Below the pieces are notes generated by a model, which was not told the origin of the DNA, searched no databases, and saw only the letters and a list, made by a program, of their open reading frames with translations. A stretch of 64,000 nucleotides of DNA from Clostridiales bacterium VE202-21. Its GTDB lineage: Bacteria > Bacillota > Clostridia > Lachnospirales > Lachnospiraceae. The stretch's first letter is position 1, and every line of letters starts with the position of its first letter. The translations under genes were made by a program, and so were the position numbers. Positions 36,024 through 43,427 of the stretch are shown in pieces. The DNA lies in NCBI GenBank assembly GCA_000509105.1, contig BAIF02000010.1, positions 1 to 64,000 on the forward strand, given 5' to 3'.

Positions 36024-36929
36024 ATGACAATAGCCGATGAGATTAATAGGTTGAAGAAGGAAAAAAATGCTGTGATTCTGGCTCACTATTATGTGAATCC
36101 GGAAGTGCAGGACATTGCGGACTACATAGGTGATTCTTTTTATTTAAGCAAGGTTGCAGTAGAGCTTACGGAGCAGACGATTGTGTTCTGCGGGGTTTCT
36201 TTTATGGGAGAAAGCGCCAAGGTGCTGAATCCTGGGAAGACGGTGCTGATGCCGGATGCTTCAGCGGACTGTGCAATGGCGCATATGGCGGATACTGACA
36301 CGATCAGGAAGATGCGGGAGCAATACGAGGATCTGGCTGTGGTGTGTTATATTAATTCCACTGCGGAACTCAAGGAGCATTCGGATGTCTGTGTGACGTC
36401 GGCAAATGCGGTTAAAATAGTGAGGGCCATACCCAATAAAAATATCTTTTTTATCCCGGACAGAAATCTGGCCCATTTTGTGGCTGAGCAGGTTCCGGAA
36501 AAGAATTTTGTTTACAACGAGGGATACTGTCCGGTTCATGAAAAAATGAGTGTTGCGGAGATCAGGAAAGCGAAGAAGATGCATCCGGAGGCGGAGGTTC
36601 TTTCCCATCCGGAGTGTCCCAAGGCAGTGCTGGAGCTTTCGGACTACATAGGCAGCACCACCGGAATTATTGACTATGCGGGCAAAAGCGGCAGCAGAGA
36701 ATTTATTATCTGTACAGAAAATGGAGTCCGCCACAAACTGGAGAACGATTATCCGGAAAAAAAGTTTTATTTTACGGAGACAGAACCTGTCTGTGAGGAT
36801 ATGAAAATTATTACACTGGAAAAAATACTGCATGTGCTGAAGACCGGAGAGAATGAGGTACGGGTATCGGATGAACGGAGAGAGAATTCCAGAAAACCAC
36901 TGGAAAGGATGCTGGAGTTGGCGAAATAG
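36024..36929 (+). CDS. nadA: Quinolinate synthase A
   Basis: 301 residues from ATG 36024 (GGAGAGG ends 10 bases before it); GTG 36015 would add three residues but is too close to that site. NadA condenses iminoaspartate and dihydroxyacetone phosphate to quinolinate using a [4Fe-4S] cluster. Motifs: ILAHYYVNPEVQDIADYIGDS, FCGVSFMGESAKVLNP, CYINSTAELKEHSDVCVTSANA, FIPDRNLA, and HPECPKAV, which supply the cluster cysteines. First gene of the de novo NAD operon nadA-nadB-nadC-niaR. Confidence 0.95.
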   Translation: MTIADEINRLKKEKNAVILAHYYVNPEVQDIADYIGDSFYLSKVAVELTEQTIVFCGVSFMGESAKVLNPGKTVLMPDASADCAMAHMADTDTIRKMREQYEDLAVVCYINSTAELKEHSDVCVTSANAVKIVRAIPNKNIFFIPDRNLAHFVAEQVPEKNFVYNEGYCPVHEKMSVAEIRKAKKMHPEAEVLSHPECPKAVLELSDYIGSTTGIIDYAGKSGSREFIICTENGVRHKLENDYPEKKFYFTETEPVCEDMKIITLEKILHVLKTGENEVRVSDERRENSRKPLERMLELAK

Positions 36930-36948
36930 GAAAGGCTGTGGGGCTGTT

Positions 36949-38142
36949 ATGGAAATGAAAACAGAAGTCGTAATTGTTGGTACTGGTGTGGCAGGATTAT
37001 TCTGTGCGTTGAATCTGCCGCGGGATAAGCAGATCCTGATGCTTACCAAATCGGATGTGGAGAGCAGTGATTCTTTTCTGGCCCAGGGCGGTATCTGCGT
37101 TCTCCGGGACGAGGATGATTACGACAGTTATTTTGAAGATACAATGAAGGCAGGGCATTACGAGAACCGCAGGGAGTCGGTGGATATTATGATACGGAGC
37201 TCCCGGGAAATCATAGACGACCTGGTTGGATATGGAGTGGAGTTTGAGCGCAGCAAAGACGGTTTCGCCTATACGCGGGAGGGCGCGCATTCCACTCCCA
37301 GAATCCTGTACCATGCGGATATTACAGGAAAAGAGATTACGAGTAAGCTTCTTGCCCAGGTTAAAAGGCTTAAGAATGTAACGATTTTGGAATATACAAC
37401 TATGACCGATATTATAGAAGAAAACGGAATTTGCACCGGGGTTCTGGCAGAGTCGGAGGCAGACGGTAAGATAGAGATCTACGCGGATTTTACGGTTCTG
37501 GCAAGTGGGGGAATCGGGGGAAATTATAAACATTCCACCAATTATCCTCATTTAACCGGGGATGCCATAGAAATCTCGAAAAAACACGGCATCCGTTTGG
37601 AACATCTGGACTATGTGCAGATCCATCCCACCACGCTGTATTCACGGAAACCGGGCAGGCGGTTTTTGATTTCCGAATCGGTCAGAGGAGAAGGGGCCGT
37701 CCTTTACAATAAAAAAGGGGAGCGTTTTGTTAATGAACTCCTTCCGCGCGATGTTGTGACAAAAGCGATTCATGAACAGATGGAAAAGGATGGAACAGAT
37801 TATGTGTGGCTTTCTATGAAACATATTGATAAAGAAACCCTCATGAGCCATTTCCCTAACATCTGCCGGCACTGTCTGGAAGAAGGCTATGATGTGACCA
37901 GAGAATACATTCCGGTGGTTCCTGCCCAGCACTATTTCATGGGCGGCATCTGGGTGGATTCCGACAGCCAGACATCCATGGACAGCCTGTTTGCCGTGGG
38001 AGAAACAAGCTGCAATGGCGTCCACGGCGCCAACCGTCTGGCCAGCAATTCCCTGCTGGAGAGCCTGGTGTTTGCAAAGCGGGCGGCTGCAAAGGTCAAA
38101 GAGATGTATGGGACAGAAACTCAAAAGGAAGAAACGGCGTGA
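36949..38142 (+). CDS. nadB: L-aspartate oxidase
   Basis: 397 residues from ATG 36949 (MEMKTEVVIVGTG). FAD-binding GTGVAGLFCALNL at the N terminus; SDSFLAQGGICVL, the active-site region AREGAHSTPRILYHADITGKE, HPTTLY, and the C-terminal GGIWVDSDSQTSM...GETSCNGVHGANRLASNSLLE. It oxidises aspartate to iminoaspartate for NadA. It is somewhat shorter than the 510-540 residue proteobacterial enzymes, lacking their C-terminal helical extension, as is seen in other Clostridia. The longer open frame overlaps nadA and has no better ribosome site. Confidence 0.94.
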   Translation: MEMKTEVVIVGTGVAGLFCALNLPRDKQILMLTKSDVESSDSFLAQGGICVLRDEDDYDSYFEDTMKAGHYENRRESVDIMIRSSREIIDDLVGYGVEFERSKDGFAYTREGAHSTPRILYHADITGKEITSKLLAQVKRLKNVTILEYTTMTDIIEENGICTGVLAESEADGKIEIYADFTVLASGGIGGNYKHSTNYPHLTGDAIEISKKHGIRLEHLDYVQIHPTTLYSRKPGRRFLISESVRGEGAVLYNKKGERFVNELLPRDVVTKAIHEQMEKDGTDYVWLSMKHIDKETLMSHFPNICRHCLEEGYDVTREYIPVVPAQHYFMGGIWVDSDSQTSMDSLFAVGETSCNGVHGANRLASNSLLESLVFAKRAAAKVKEMYGTETQKEETA

Positions 38143-38233
38143 ACAGCAGGAAAATGGCGCAGGCTTGCCTTAAACCGAATGCTTGCGGGGGACCGGATTA
38201 AATAATCAGAAAATAGAAGGGAGAACAGGACGA

Positions 38234-39085
38234 ATGAATGATGTTACAATGACATTACAGGCTGACCACCTGATTTTAGAGGCGCTAAAGGAGGACATTT
38301 CCAGTGAGGACGTTACCACCAATGCAGTGATGAAAGAAGCAGTGAAAGGCGAGGTAGAGCTGATCTGTAAAGAAGACGGAATCATCGCCGGACTCCATGT
38401 ATTTAAACGGGTATTCGAGCTGCTGGACAGTCAGGTTATGGCAGAATTTTACTGCAAAGACGGCGATCAGGTCATGAAAGGCCAGCTCATGGGAAAAGTA
38501 ACAGGGGATATCCGGGTGCTCTTATCGGGCGAGCGGGTGGCGCTGAATTACCTGCAGAGAATGAGTGGAATCGCGACCTATACGCATTCCGTAGCGGCAC
38601 TTCTGGAAGGAACGAAGACAAAATTGCTGGATACAAGAAAGACCACGCCTAATATGCGGATTTTTGAAAAATACGCTGTGCGGGTAGGCGGTGGATACAA
38701 TCACAGATATAACCTGTCAGACGGTGTTTTACTAAAAGATAATCACATCGGCGCAGCAGGCAGCGTGGCAAAGGCCGTACAGATGGCGAAGGACTATGCG
38801 CCATTTGTGAGGAAGATTGAGGTTGAGGTTGAGAACCTGGATATGGTAAAAGAAGCTGTTGAAGCCGGCGCAGATATCATTATGCTGGACAATATGACGA
38901 CAGAAGAGATGCAGGAAGCCATCCGTATCATAGACCACAGGGCCCAAACAGAGTGTTCCGGAAATGTGACAAAGGAGAACATCGGCAGGATTACCGCGCT
39001 TGGTGTAGACTATGTTTCCAGCGGAGCGCTGACACATTCCGCACCAATCCTGGATATATCGCTGAAGAATCTTCACGCAGTATAA
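38234..39085 (+). CDS. nadC: Nicotinate-nucleotide pyrophosphorylase (carboxylating)
   Basis: 283 residues from ATG 38234. Typical NadC motifs: EDISSEDVTTNAV, RVALNYLQRMSGIATYT, LLDTRKTTPNMRIFEKYAVRVGGGYNHRYNLSDGVLLKDNHI, EVEVENLDMVKEAVEAGADIIMLDNM and YVSSGALTHSAPILDISL. It makes nicotinate mononucleotide from quinolinate and PRPP. Third gene of the operon; the frame upstream to 38183 has weaker initiation. Confidence 0.95.
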   Translation: MNDVTMTLQADHLILEALKEDISSEDVTTNAVMKEAVKGEVELICKEDGIIAGLHVFKRVFELLDSQVMAEFYCKDGDQVMKGQLMGKVTGDIRVLLSGERVALNYLQRMSGIATYTHSVAALLEGTKTKLLDTRKTTPNMRIFEKYAVRVGGGYNHRYNLSDGVLLKDNHIGAAGSVAKAVQMAKDYAPFVRKIEVEVENLDMVKEAVEAGADIIMLDNMTTEEMQEAIRIIDHRAQTECSGNVTKENIGRITALGVDYVSSGALTHSAPILDISLKNLHAV

Positions 39086-39120
39086 ATATGGACGGACAGA
39101 AAGGCAGGTGAAAGCATCCC

Positions 39121-39633
39121 ATGATGACAGGTTCTGAACGCAGAAATGCTATAGTGAGCCATATAAAAAACAGTGCCGTACCGGTATCCGGCAAAGCACT
39201 GGCACAGGAATATGAAGTGAGCCGTCAGGTTATCGTGCAGGATATCGCCTTGATCCGCGCATCCGGACACGATATCATTTCCACAAACAGGGGATATATC
39301 CTGAATACGCCGAAGTCCGCCGGCCGGGTGTTTAAAGTAAACCATACGGACGACGACCTGGAAAATGAACTGTGTTCCATCGTAGACCTGGGCGGGCGGG
39401 TCGTCAATGTTATGATTAATCATCGGGTGTACGGGCATATGGAGGCGGAACTTAACATCAATTCCAGAAGAAAAGTCATGGAGTTTATGGAAGACATCAG
39501 AAGCGGAAAATCCAGTCCGCTCAAGAATATCACATCGAACTATCACTATCATAAAGTGGAGGCAGATAATGAAGAGACCCTGGACATGATAGAAGAGATG
39601 CTCCGGAGAAAAGGATATCTGATAGAGCCTTAG
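39121..39633 (+). CDS. niaR: NiaR transcriptional repressor of NAD synthesis
   Basis: 170 residues: HTH_11 domain (MMTGSERRNAIVSHIKNS, then VSGKALAQEYEVSRQVIVQDIALIRASG) and a C-terminal 3H domain whose three conserved histidines are visible (NHRVYGH and YHYHK regions). NiaR proteins repress NAD biosynthesis or niacin uptake genes with nicotinic acid as co-repressor. Its position as last gene of nadABC implies autoregulation. An AGGTGAAAG site precedes the ATG. Confidence 0.93.
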   Translation: MMTGSERRNAIVSHIKNSAVPVSGKALAQEYEVSRQVIVQDIALIRASGHDIISTNRGYILNTPKSAGRVFKVNHTDDDLENELCSIVDLGGRVVNVMINHRVYGHMEAELNINSRRKVMEFMEDIRSGKSSPLKNITSNYHYHKVEADNEETLDMIEEMLRRKGYLIEP

Positions 39634-39843
39634 ATAGAATACTTTATAGCATTAAAAAAGCCGGGGCTGTGGGCTCCGGCGGAGAAAGGTATGAAAAAAA
39701 ATTTATCTGAAAAAGCATTTCTGCTTTGTATGATTATAATTTAAACAAAAAATGTGACAAAATTGTGTTATCAGCATTAATAGTTTGTAAAAGAATCATT
39801 TAAACTTTATGAAGGGATCTTTAGAATTTATAAAGTCATACCC

Positions 39844-39872
39844 TTGACATTCGGAAATGGCTGTGATACGCT
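39844..39872 (+). promoter_or_regulatory. Promoter of the metG T-box leader
   Basis: Perfect TTGACA (39844-39849), 17-base spacer and a weak TACGCT (39867-39872), about 35 bases before the T-box stem I. Confidence 0.55.
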
Positions 39873-39904
39873 TTTTAACAGACCAAACAGAAATGAAAAC
39901 GCAG

Positions 39905-40229
39905 TGACGGAGAGAGTAGTCTGCAGGACATTCCACAGAGAATTCCCACAGTTCCTCAACATAGGAACGAACGCTGAGAGGGATGAATGAAGGGCAGATG
40001 AAGATGGCTTCTGAGCGGCGCACCGAACAAAGAACAGACGAGAGGCAGTCCGAGGAATTCTTTAGTATGCCGCCGGAGGTTCTGTGCAAGGCTGCGATGG
40101 GTTCGCCCTTTACAGCGAAGGAGTGCTGGCTGGCACTTACTGAGGCTCTGTCCGTGAGGTCAGAGTGAATTGGAAGTGGTAACACGGATAGGATCCGTCT
40201 TCTTAATATTGATTAAGAGGGCGGTTTTT
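39905..40229 (+). promoter_or_regulatory. T-box riboswitch (methionine) in front of metG
   Basis: Stem I elements are in order: GACGGAGAGAGTAGTC (39905-39920), the AG-bulge CAGAGA (39935-39940) and GCTGAGAG (39973-39980). ATG triplets at 39998-40000 and 40004-40006 sit where a Met specifier should lie. The T-box antiterminator sequence GAAGTGGTAACACGG with a TGGT bulge (for ...ACCA tRNA ends) is at about 40173-40187. The terminator CCGTCTTCTTAAT / ATTAAGAGGGCGG followed by TTTTT is at 40195-40229. Uncharged tRNA-Met would stabilise the antiterminator and switch on metG. Confidence 0.85.
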
Positions 40230-40270
40230 ATGATATAGAAATTCCACTGGAATTTCCTATATCATAAAAA
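40226..40270. repeat. Long perfect-type inverted repeat after the T-box terminator
   Basis: Arms TTTTTATGATATAG...AATTCCA and their complement pair almost completely around a four-base turn. The left arm includes the T-box terminator U-run. The right half leads into dispersed repeat C. Confidence 0.7.
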
Positions 40271-40404
40271 CCCTCCGGGAGGATGCACACGCCGCGATAA
40301 GGTATATAGCCGCAAGGCGGCATCGCGGCGGCGCCAAAGTGTGCAAGCCCCTCATAGTGAGGGGGGGAAGCCCATGTGGGCTTGCCCACTTTGTTCTGTT
40401 ATAA
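40254..40404 (-). repeat. Dispersed repeat C, copy 2
   Basis: About 150 bases matching 14469-14572 in reverse orientation, with an extra internal segment of roughly 45 bases containing a GCCCATGTGGGC hairpin. It occupies the space between the T-box and metG. Confidence 0.75.
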
Positions 40405-40498
40405 GAATACCGGCCTGACAGCGTTTTGGTACAGGTCAACAGTGAAATCGGGGCGTCCCTTCCACGGACAGGGCGGCGCTCTTAAAGGAGAGAGAATC

Positions 40499-42409
40499 AT
40501 GTCAGAAAAACAAAAGTATTACATTACAACAGCGATTGCCTATACATCCGGCAAACCGCATATTGGGAACACCTATGAAATCGTCCTTGCAGACGCGATT
40601 GCAAGGTACAAAAGAAGCCAGGGGTATGATGTGTTCTTCCAGACAGGCACAGATGAACACGGCCAGAAAATCGAGTTGAAGGCAGACGAGGCCGGAATCA
40701 CCCCTAAGGAATTTGTGGACAATGTGGCAGGCGATATCAGAAGAATCTGGGATCTGATGGATACCTCCTATGACAAATTTATCCGCACTACTGACGAAGA
40801 ACACGAAAAACAGGTGCAGAAGATTTTCAAAAAGCTGTACGACCAGGGTGATATTTATAAAGGGCATTACGAGGGCATGTACTGCACTCCATGCGAGTCC
40901 TTCTTCACAGAGTCTCAGCTTGTGGATGGGAAATGCCCTGACTGCGGGCGTGAGGTTCAGCCTGCGCAGGAGGAGGCGTATTTCTTTAAAATGAGCAAAT
41001 ATGCGGACCGTCTGATCGAGCATATTAATACACACCCGGAGTTTATCCAGCCTGTGTCCCGTAAAAACGAAATGATGAACAATTTCCTTCTGCCTGGCCT
41101 GCAGGATCTGTGCGTATCCAGAACATCATTTAAATGGGGAATTCCTGTGGAATTTGACCCTAAGCATGTGGTATATGTATGGCTGGATGCGCTTACGAAC
41201 TATATTACAGGTATTGGGTATGACTGTGACGGAAACCATACAGAACAATTTAAAAAAGACTGGCCGGCAGATCTTCATCTGATCGGTAAGGATATTATCC
41301 GTTTCCATACGATATATTGGCCGATATTCCTGATGGCGCTGGATCTTCCGCTGCCGAAGCAGATTTTCGGGCATCCGTGGCTGCTGCAGGGCGACGGTAA
41401 GATGAGCAAATCCAAGGGAAATGTGCTGTATGCCGATGAATTGGTTGATTTCTTCGGTGTGGATGCCGTGCGTTATTTTGTACTCCACGAAATGCCTTTC
41501 GAGAACGATGGCATTATCTCCTGGGAACTGATGGTAGAACGTCTGAATTCCGACCTCGCAAACACCTTAGGCAACCTGGTGAACAGAACCGTGTCCATGA
41601 CCAATAAATATTTTGGGGGAACGGTATGCGATAAAGGCGCTGCGGAGGAAGTGGATGCAGACCTGAAAGCGGTCATGGAGGGGACGCCAAAGGCAGTAGA
41701 ATCTAAGATGGAAGGACTGCGCGTAGCAGATGCCATTACGGAAATCTTTAATTTATTTAAACGCTGCAATAAATACATTGACGAGACTATGCCCTGGGTT
41801 CTTGCAAAAGACGAGGCCAAAAAAGACAGGCTGGAAACCGTATTGTGGAACCTGATCCAGGGAATTTCCGCAGGAGCCGTACTTTTGGAATCCTTCATGC
41901 CGTCCACCAGTAAGAAGATTCTGGAACAATTGAATGGAGGCCATGTCACAGATAAACCAGAAATTCTGTTCCAGAGGCTTGACCTGGAAGAGGTACTGAA
42001 AAAAGTAGAAGAGCTGCATCCGCCTGTGGCAGAGACTGGATCCAAAGATGCAGAAGAAACCGTCATTGACATAGAGGCAAAACCTGAAATCACATTTGAA
42101 GATTTTGGGAAAATGCAGTTCCAGGTTGGAGAAATTATTGCCTGTGAAGAAGTGAAGAAATCCAAAAAACTGCTCTGTTCCCAGGTAAAAGTCGGAAGCC
42201 AGGTAAAACAGATCGTATCAGGCATCAAGGCATACTACAAACCGGAAGAGATGGTAGGCAAGAAAGTCATGGTGCTTGTCAACCTGAAACCAGCAAAGCT
42301 GGCCGGAGTACTGTCAGAGGGAATGCTGCTCTGCGCAGAAGACGCAGATGGCTGTCTCGCACTGATGACACCAGAGAAAGACATGCCGGCCGGTGCCGAA
42401 ATCTGCTAA
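40499..42409 (+). CDS. metG: Methionyl-tRNA synthetase
   Basis: 636 residues from ATG 40499 behind AAGGAGAG. Class I motifs: YTSGKPHIGNTYE (HIGH-like, residues 13-25) and KMSKSKGNV near residue 300. A cysteine pair set CTPCESFFTE...CPDCGRE near 125-150 is the zinc knuckle. A C-terminal tRNA-binding (EMAP/Arc1p-like) domain occupies the last 105 residues (FGKMQFQVGEIIACEEVKKSKKLLCSQVKVG...SEGMLLCAED). It charges initiator and elongator tRNA-Met. Expression is probably controlled by the upstream T-box. The stop runs into a four-copy repeat array. Confidence 0.96.
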   Translation: MSEKQKYYITTAIAYTSGKPHIGNTYEIVLADAIARYKRSQGYDVFFQTGTDEHGQKIELKADEAGITPKEFVDNVAGDIRRIWDLMDTSYDKFIRTTDEEHEKQVQKIFKKLYDQGDIYKGHYEGMYCTPCESFFTESQLVDGKCPDCGREVQPAQEEAYFFKMSKYADRLIEHINTHPEFIQPVSRKNEMMNNFLLPGLQDLCVSRTSFKWGIPVEFDPKHVVYVWLDALTNYITGIGYDCDGNHTEQFKKDWPADLHLIGKDIIRFHTIYWPIFLMALDLPLPKQIFGHPWLLQGDGKMSKSKGNVLYADELVDFFGVDAVRYFVLHEMPFENDGIISWELMVERLNSDLANTLGNLVNRTVSMTNKYFGGTVCDKGAAEEVDADLKAVMEGTPKAVESKMEGLRVADAITEIFNLFKRCNKYIDETMPWVLAKDEAKKDRLETVLWNLIQGISAGAVLLESFMPSTSKKILEQLNGGHVTDKPEILFQRLDLEEVLKKVEELHPPVAETGSKDAEETVIDIEAKPEITFEDFGKMQFQVGEIIACEEVKKSKKLLCSQVKVGSQVKQIVSGIKAYYKPEEMVGKKVMVLVNLKPAKLAGVLSEGMLLCAEDADGCLALMTPEKDMPAGAEIC

Positions 42410-42490
42410 AGGGGTCTGACCCTTTTGCGGAGGGGTCAGACCCCTCTGCAAAGGGGACAGACCCCTCCGCAAAGGGGACAGACCCCTTTG
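42408..42490. repeat. GGGGTCAGACCCC palindrome, locus 8 (four tandem copies)
   Basis: Copies at about 42408-42426, 42429-42448, 42449-42469 and 42470-42490 with alternating forms GTCTGAC, GTCAGAC and GACAGAC. The first begins in the metG stop codon and the last ends at the stop of the convergent glycosyltransferase gene, so the array fills the entire gap and may serve as a bidirectional terminator. Confidence 0.88.
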
Positions 42491-42492
42491 AA

Positions 42493-43427
42493 CTATCGAA
42501 ACCCTTCTTCTCTCTTTACAATATATAGAGGCCGCTTTTTTGTTTCCATGTAATCTTTAGAGATATACTGACCCAATACGGATATGAAAAGCAGCTGTAT
42601 CCCGTTCAATCCCAATATCAGCAGCACTACAAGCAGGATTCCGCTGGCCGCATAGCCGAAGATAAACGTTCGTACAGCCACGGTAATTCCGAGCAGCAGG
42701 GCGGCAGCCAGCAGGAGGCTGCCGGTTGTTCCGGCAAGCGTAATCGGAGCGGTTGAGAAGGAGAATATTCCGTCTAGGGCATATCTGAACAGGCTTCTAA
42801 AGCTCCATTTGCTGTTTCCCGCGGCACGTTCCACGTTGCGGAATGGAATCCATTTGGTATCAAAACCGATAAATGAAAAGATTCCTTTCATATATCTGTT
42901 ATATTCCTTGAATTCTAGGATTGAGTCGGCCATCGCTCGGTTCATCATGCGGTAATCCCCGGCCCCGTCACTCATGTTCATATCACAGATTTTGTTAACG
43001 ATCTTATAGAATCCGCGGGAAAGAAAACTTCTGACCCGCCCTTCTCCCTCACGGTCTTCCCGGAATCCGGCACAGCAGTCATAGCCTCATTTTTCAGTAC
43101 CCTGTACATTTCCCTGAGAAGCAAGGGCGGGTGCTGGAGATCCGCATCCATAAATACGCAGTAATCGCCGGAAGCATACTGCAGGCCGGCATACATAGCG
43201 GCCTCCTTGCCAAAGTTCCGGGAGAATGACAGGTATTTGCAGCGCTTGTCCCGATAAACCAGGCTTTGCAGTATTTCTGGTGTGTGATCCCTGCTTCCGT
43301 CATCAATAAAAATGAATTCACACTCTGCAGTCTCTATGCCGCGGACTGCCTTGTCTGTTTCCTGATAGAACATGGAAAGCACCTGTTCTTCATTATAGCA
43401 GGGAACGATAATGCTGATTTTATCCAT
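42493..43427 (-). pseudogene. GT2 polyprenyl-phosphate glycosyltransferase (CsbB/GtrB type), frameshifted
   Basis: The N-terminal part (43427 to about 43087) has the GT2 fold: ISIIVPCYNEEQVL, FIDDGSRDHT, FSRNFGKEAAMYAGLQYASGDY and MDADLQHPP. One base, apparently a G of a GGG run, is missing near 43085-43087. The correct continuation (GYDCCAGFRED...SRGFYKIVNKICDMNM) lies in the next frame and joins MSDGAGDYRMMNRAMADSI and two C-terminal membrane segments. Intact relatives load glucose or GlcNAc onto undecaprenyl phosphate. The start overlaps the end of the YfhO-GtrA gene by eight bases, so they form one operon. Pseudogene or base-calling error. Confidence 0.85.

Noticed and set aside
39983..40168. 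61-codon frame upstream of metG
   Set aside because: It lies wholly inside the T-box leader, whose conserved elements explain the sequence.
10917..42490. Tandem palindromes as a possible CRISPR array
   Set aside because: Units are contiguous with only two or three bases between them, so there are no spacers, and no cas gene is present.
42978..43090. Programmed frameshift in the GT2 gene
   Set aside because: The break is explained by loss of one G in a GGG run; there is no slippery heptamer with a following pseudoknot that I can see, and the neighbouring gene has its own unrelated indel.
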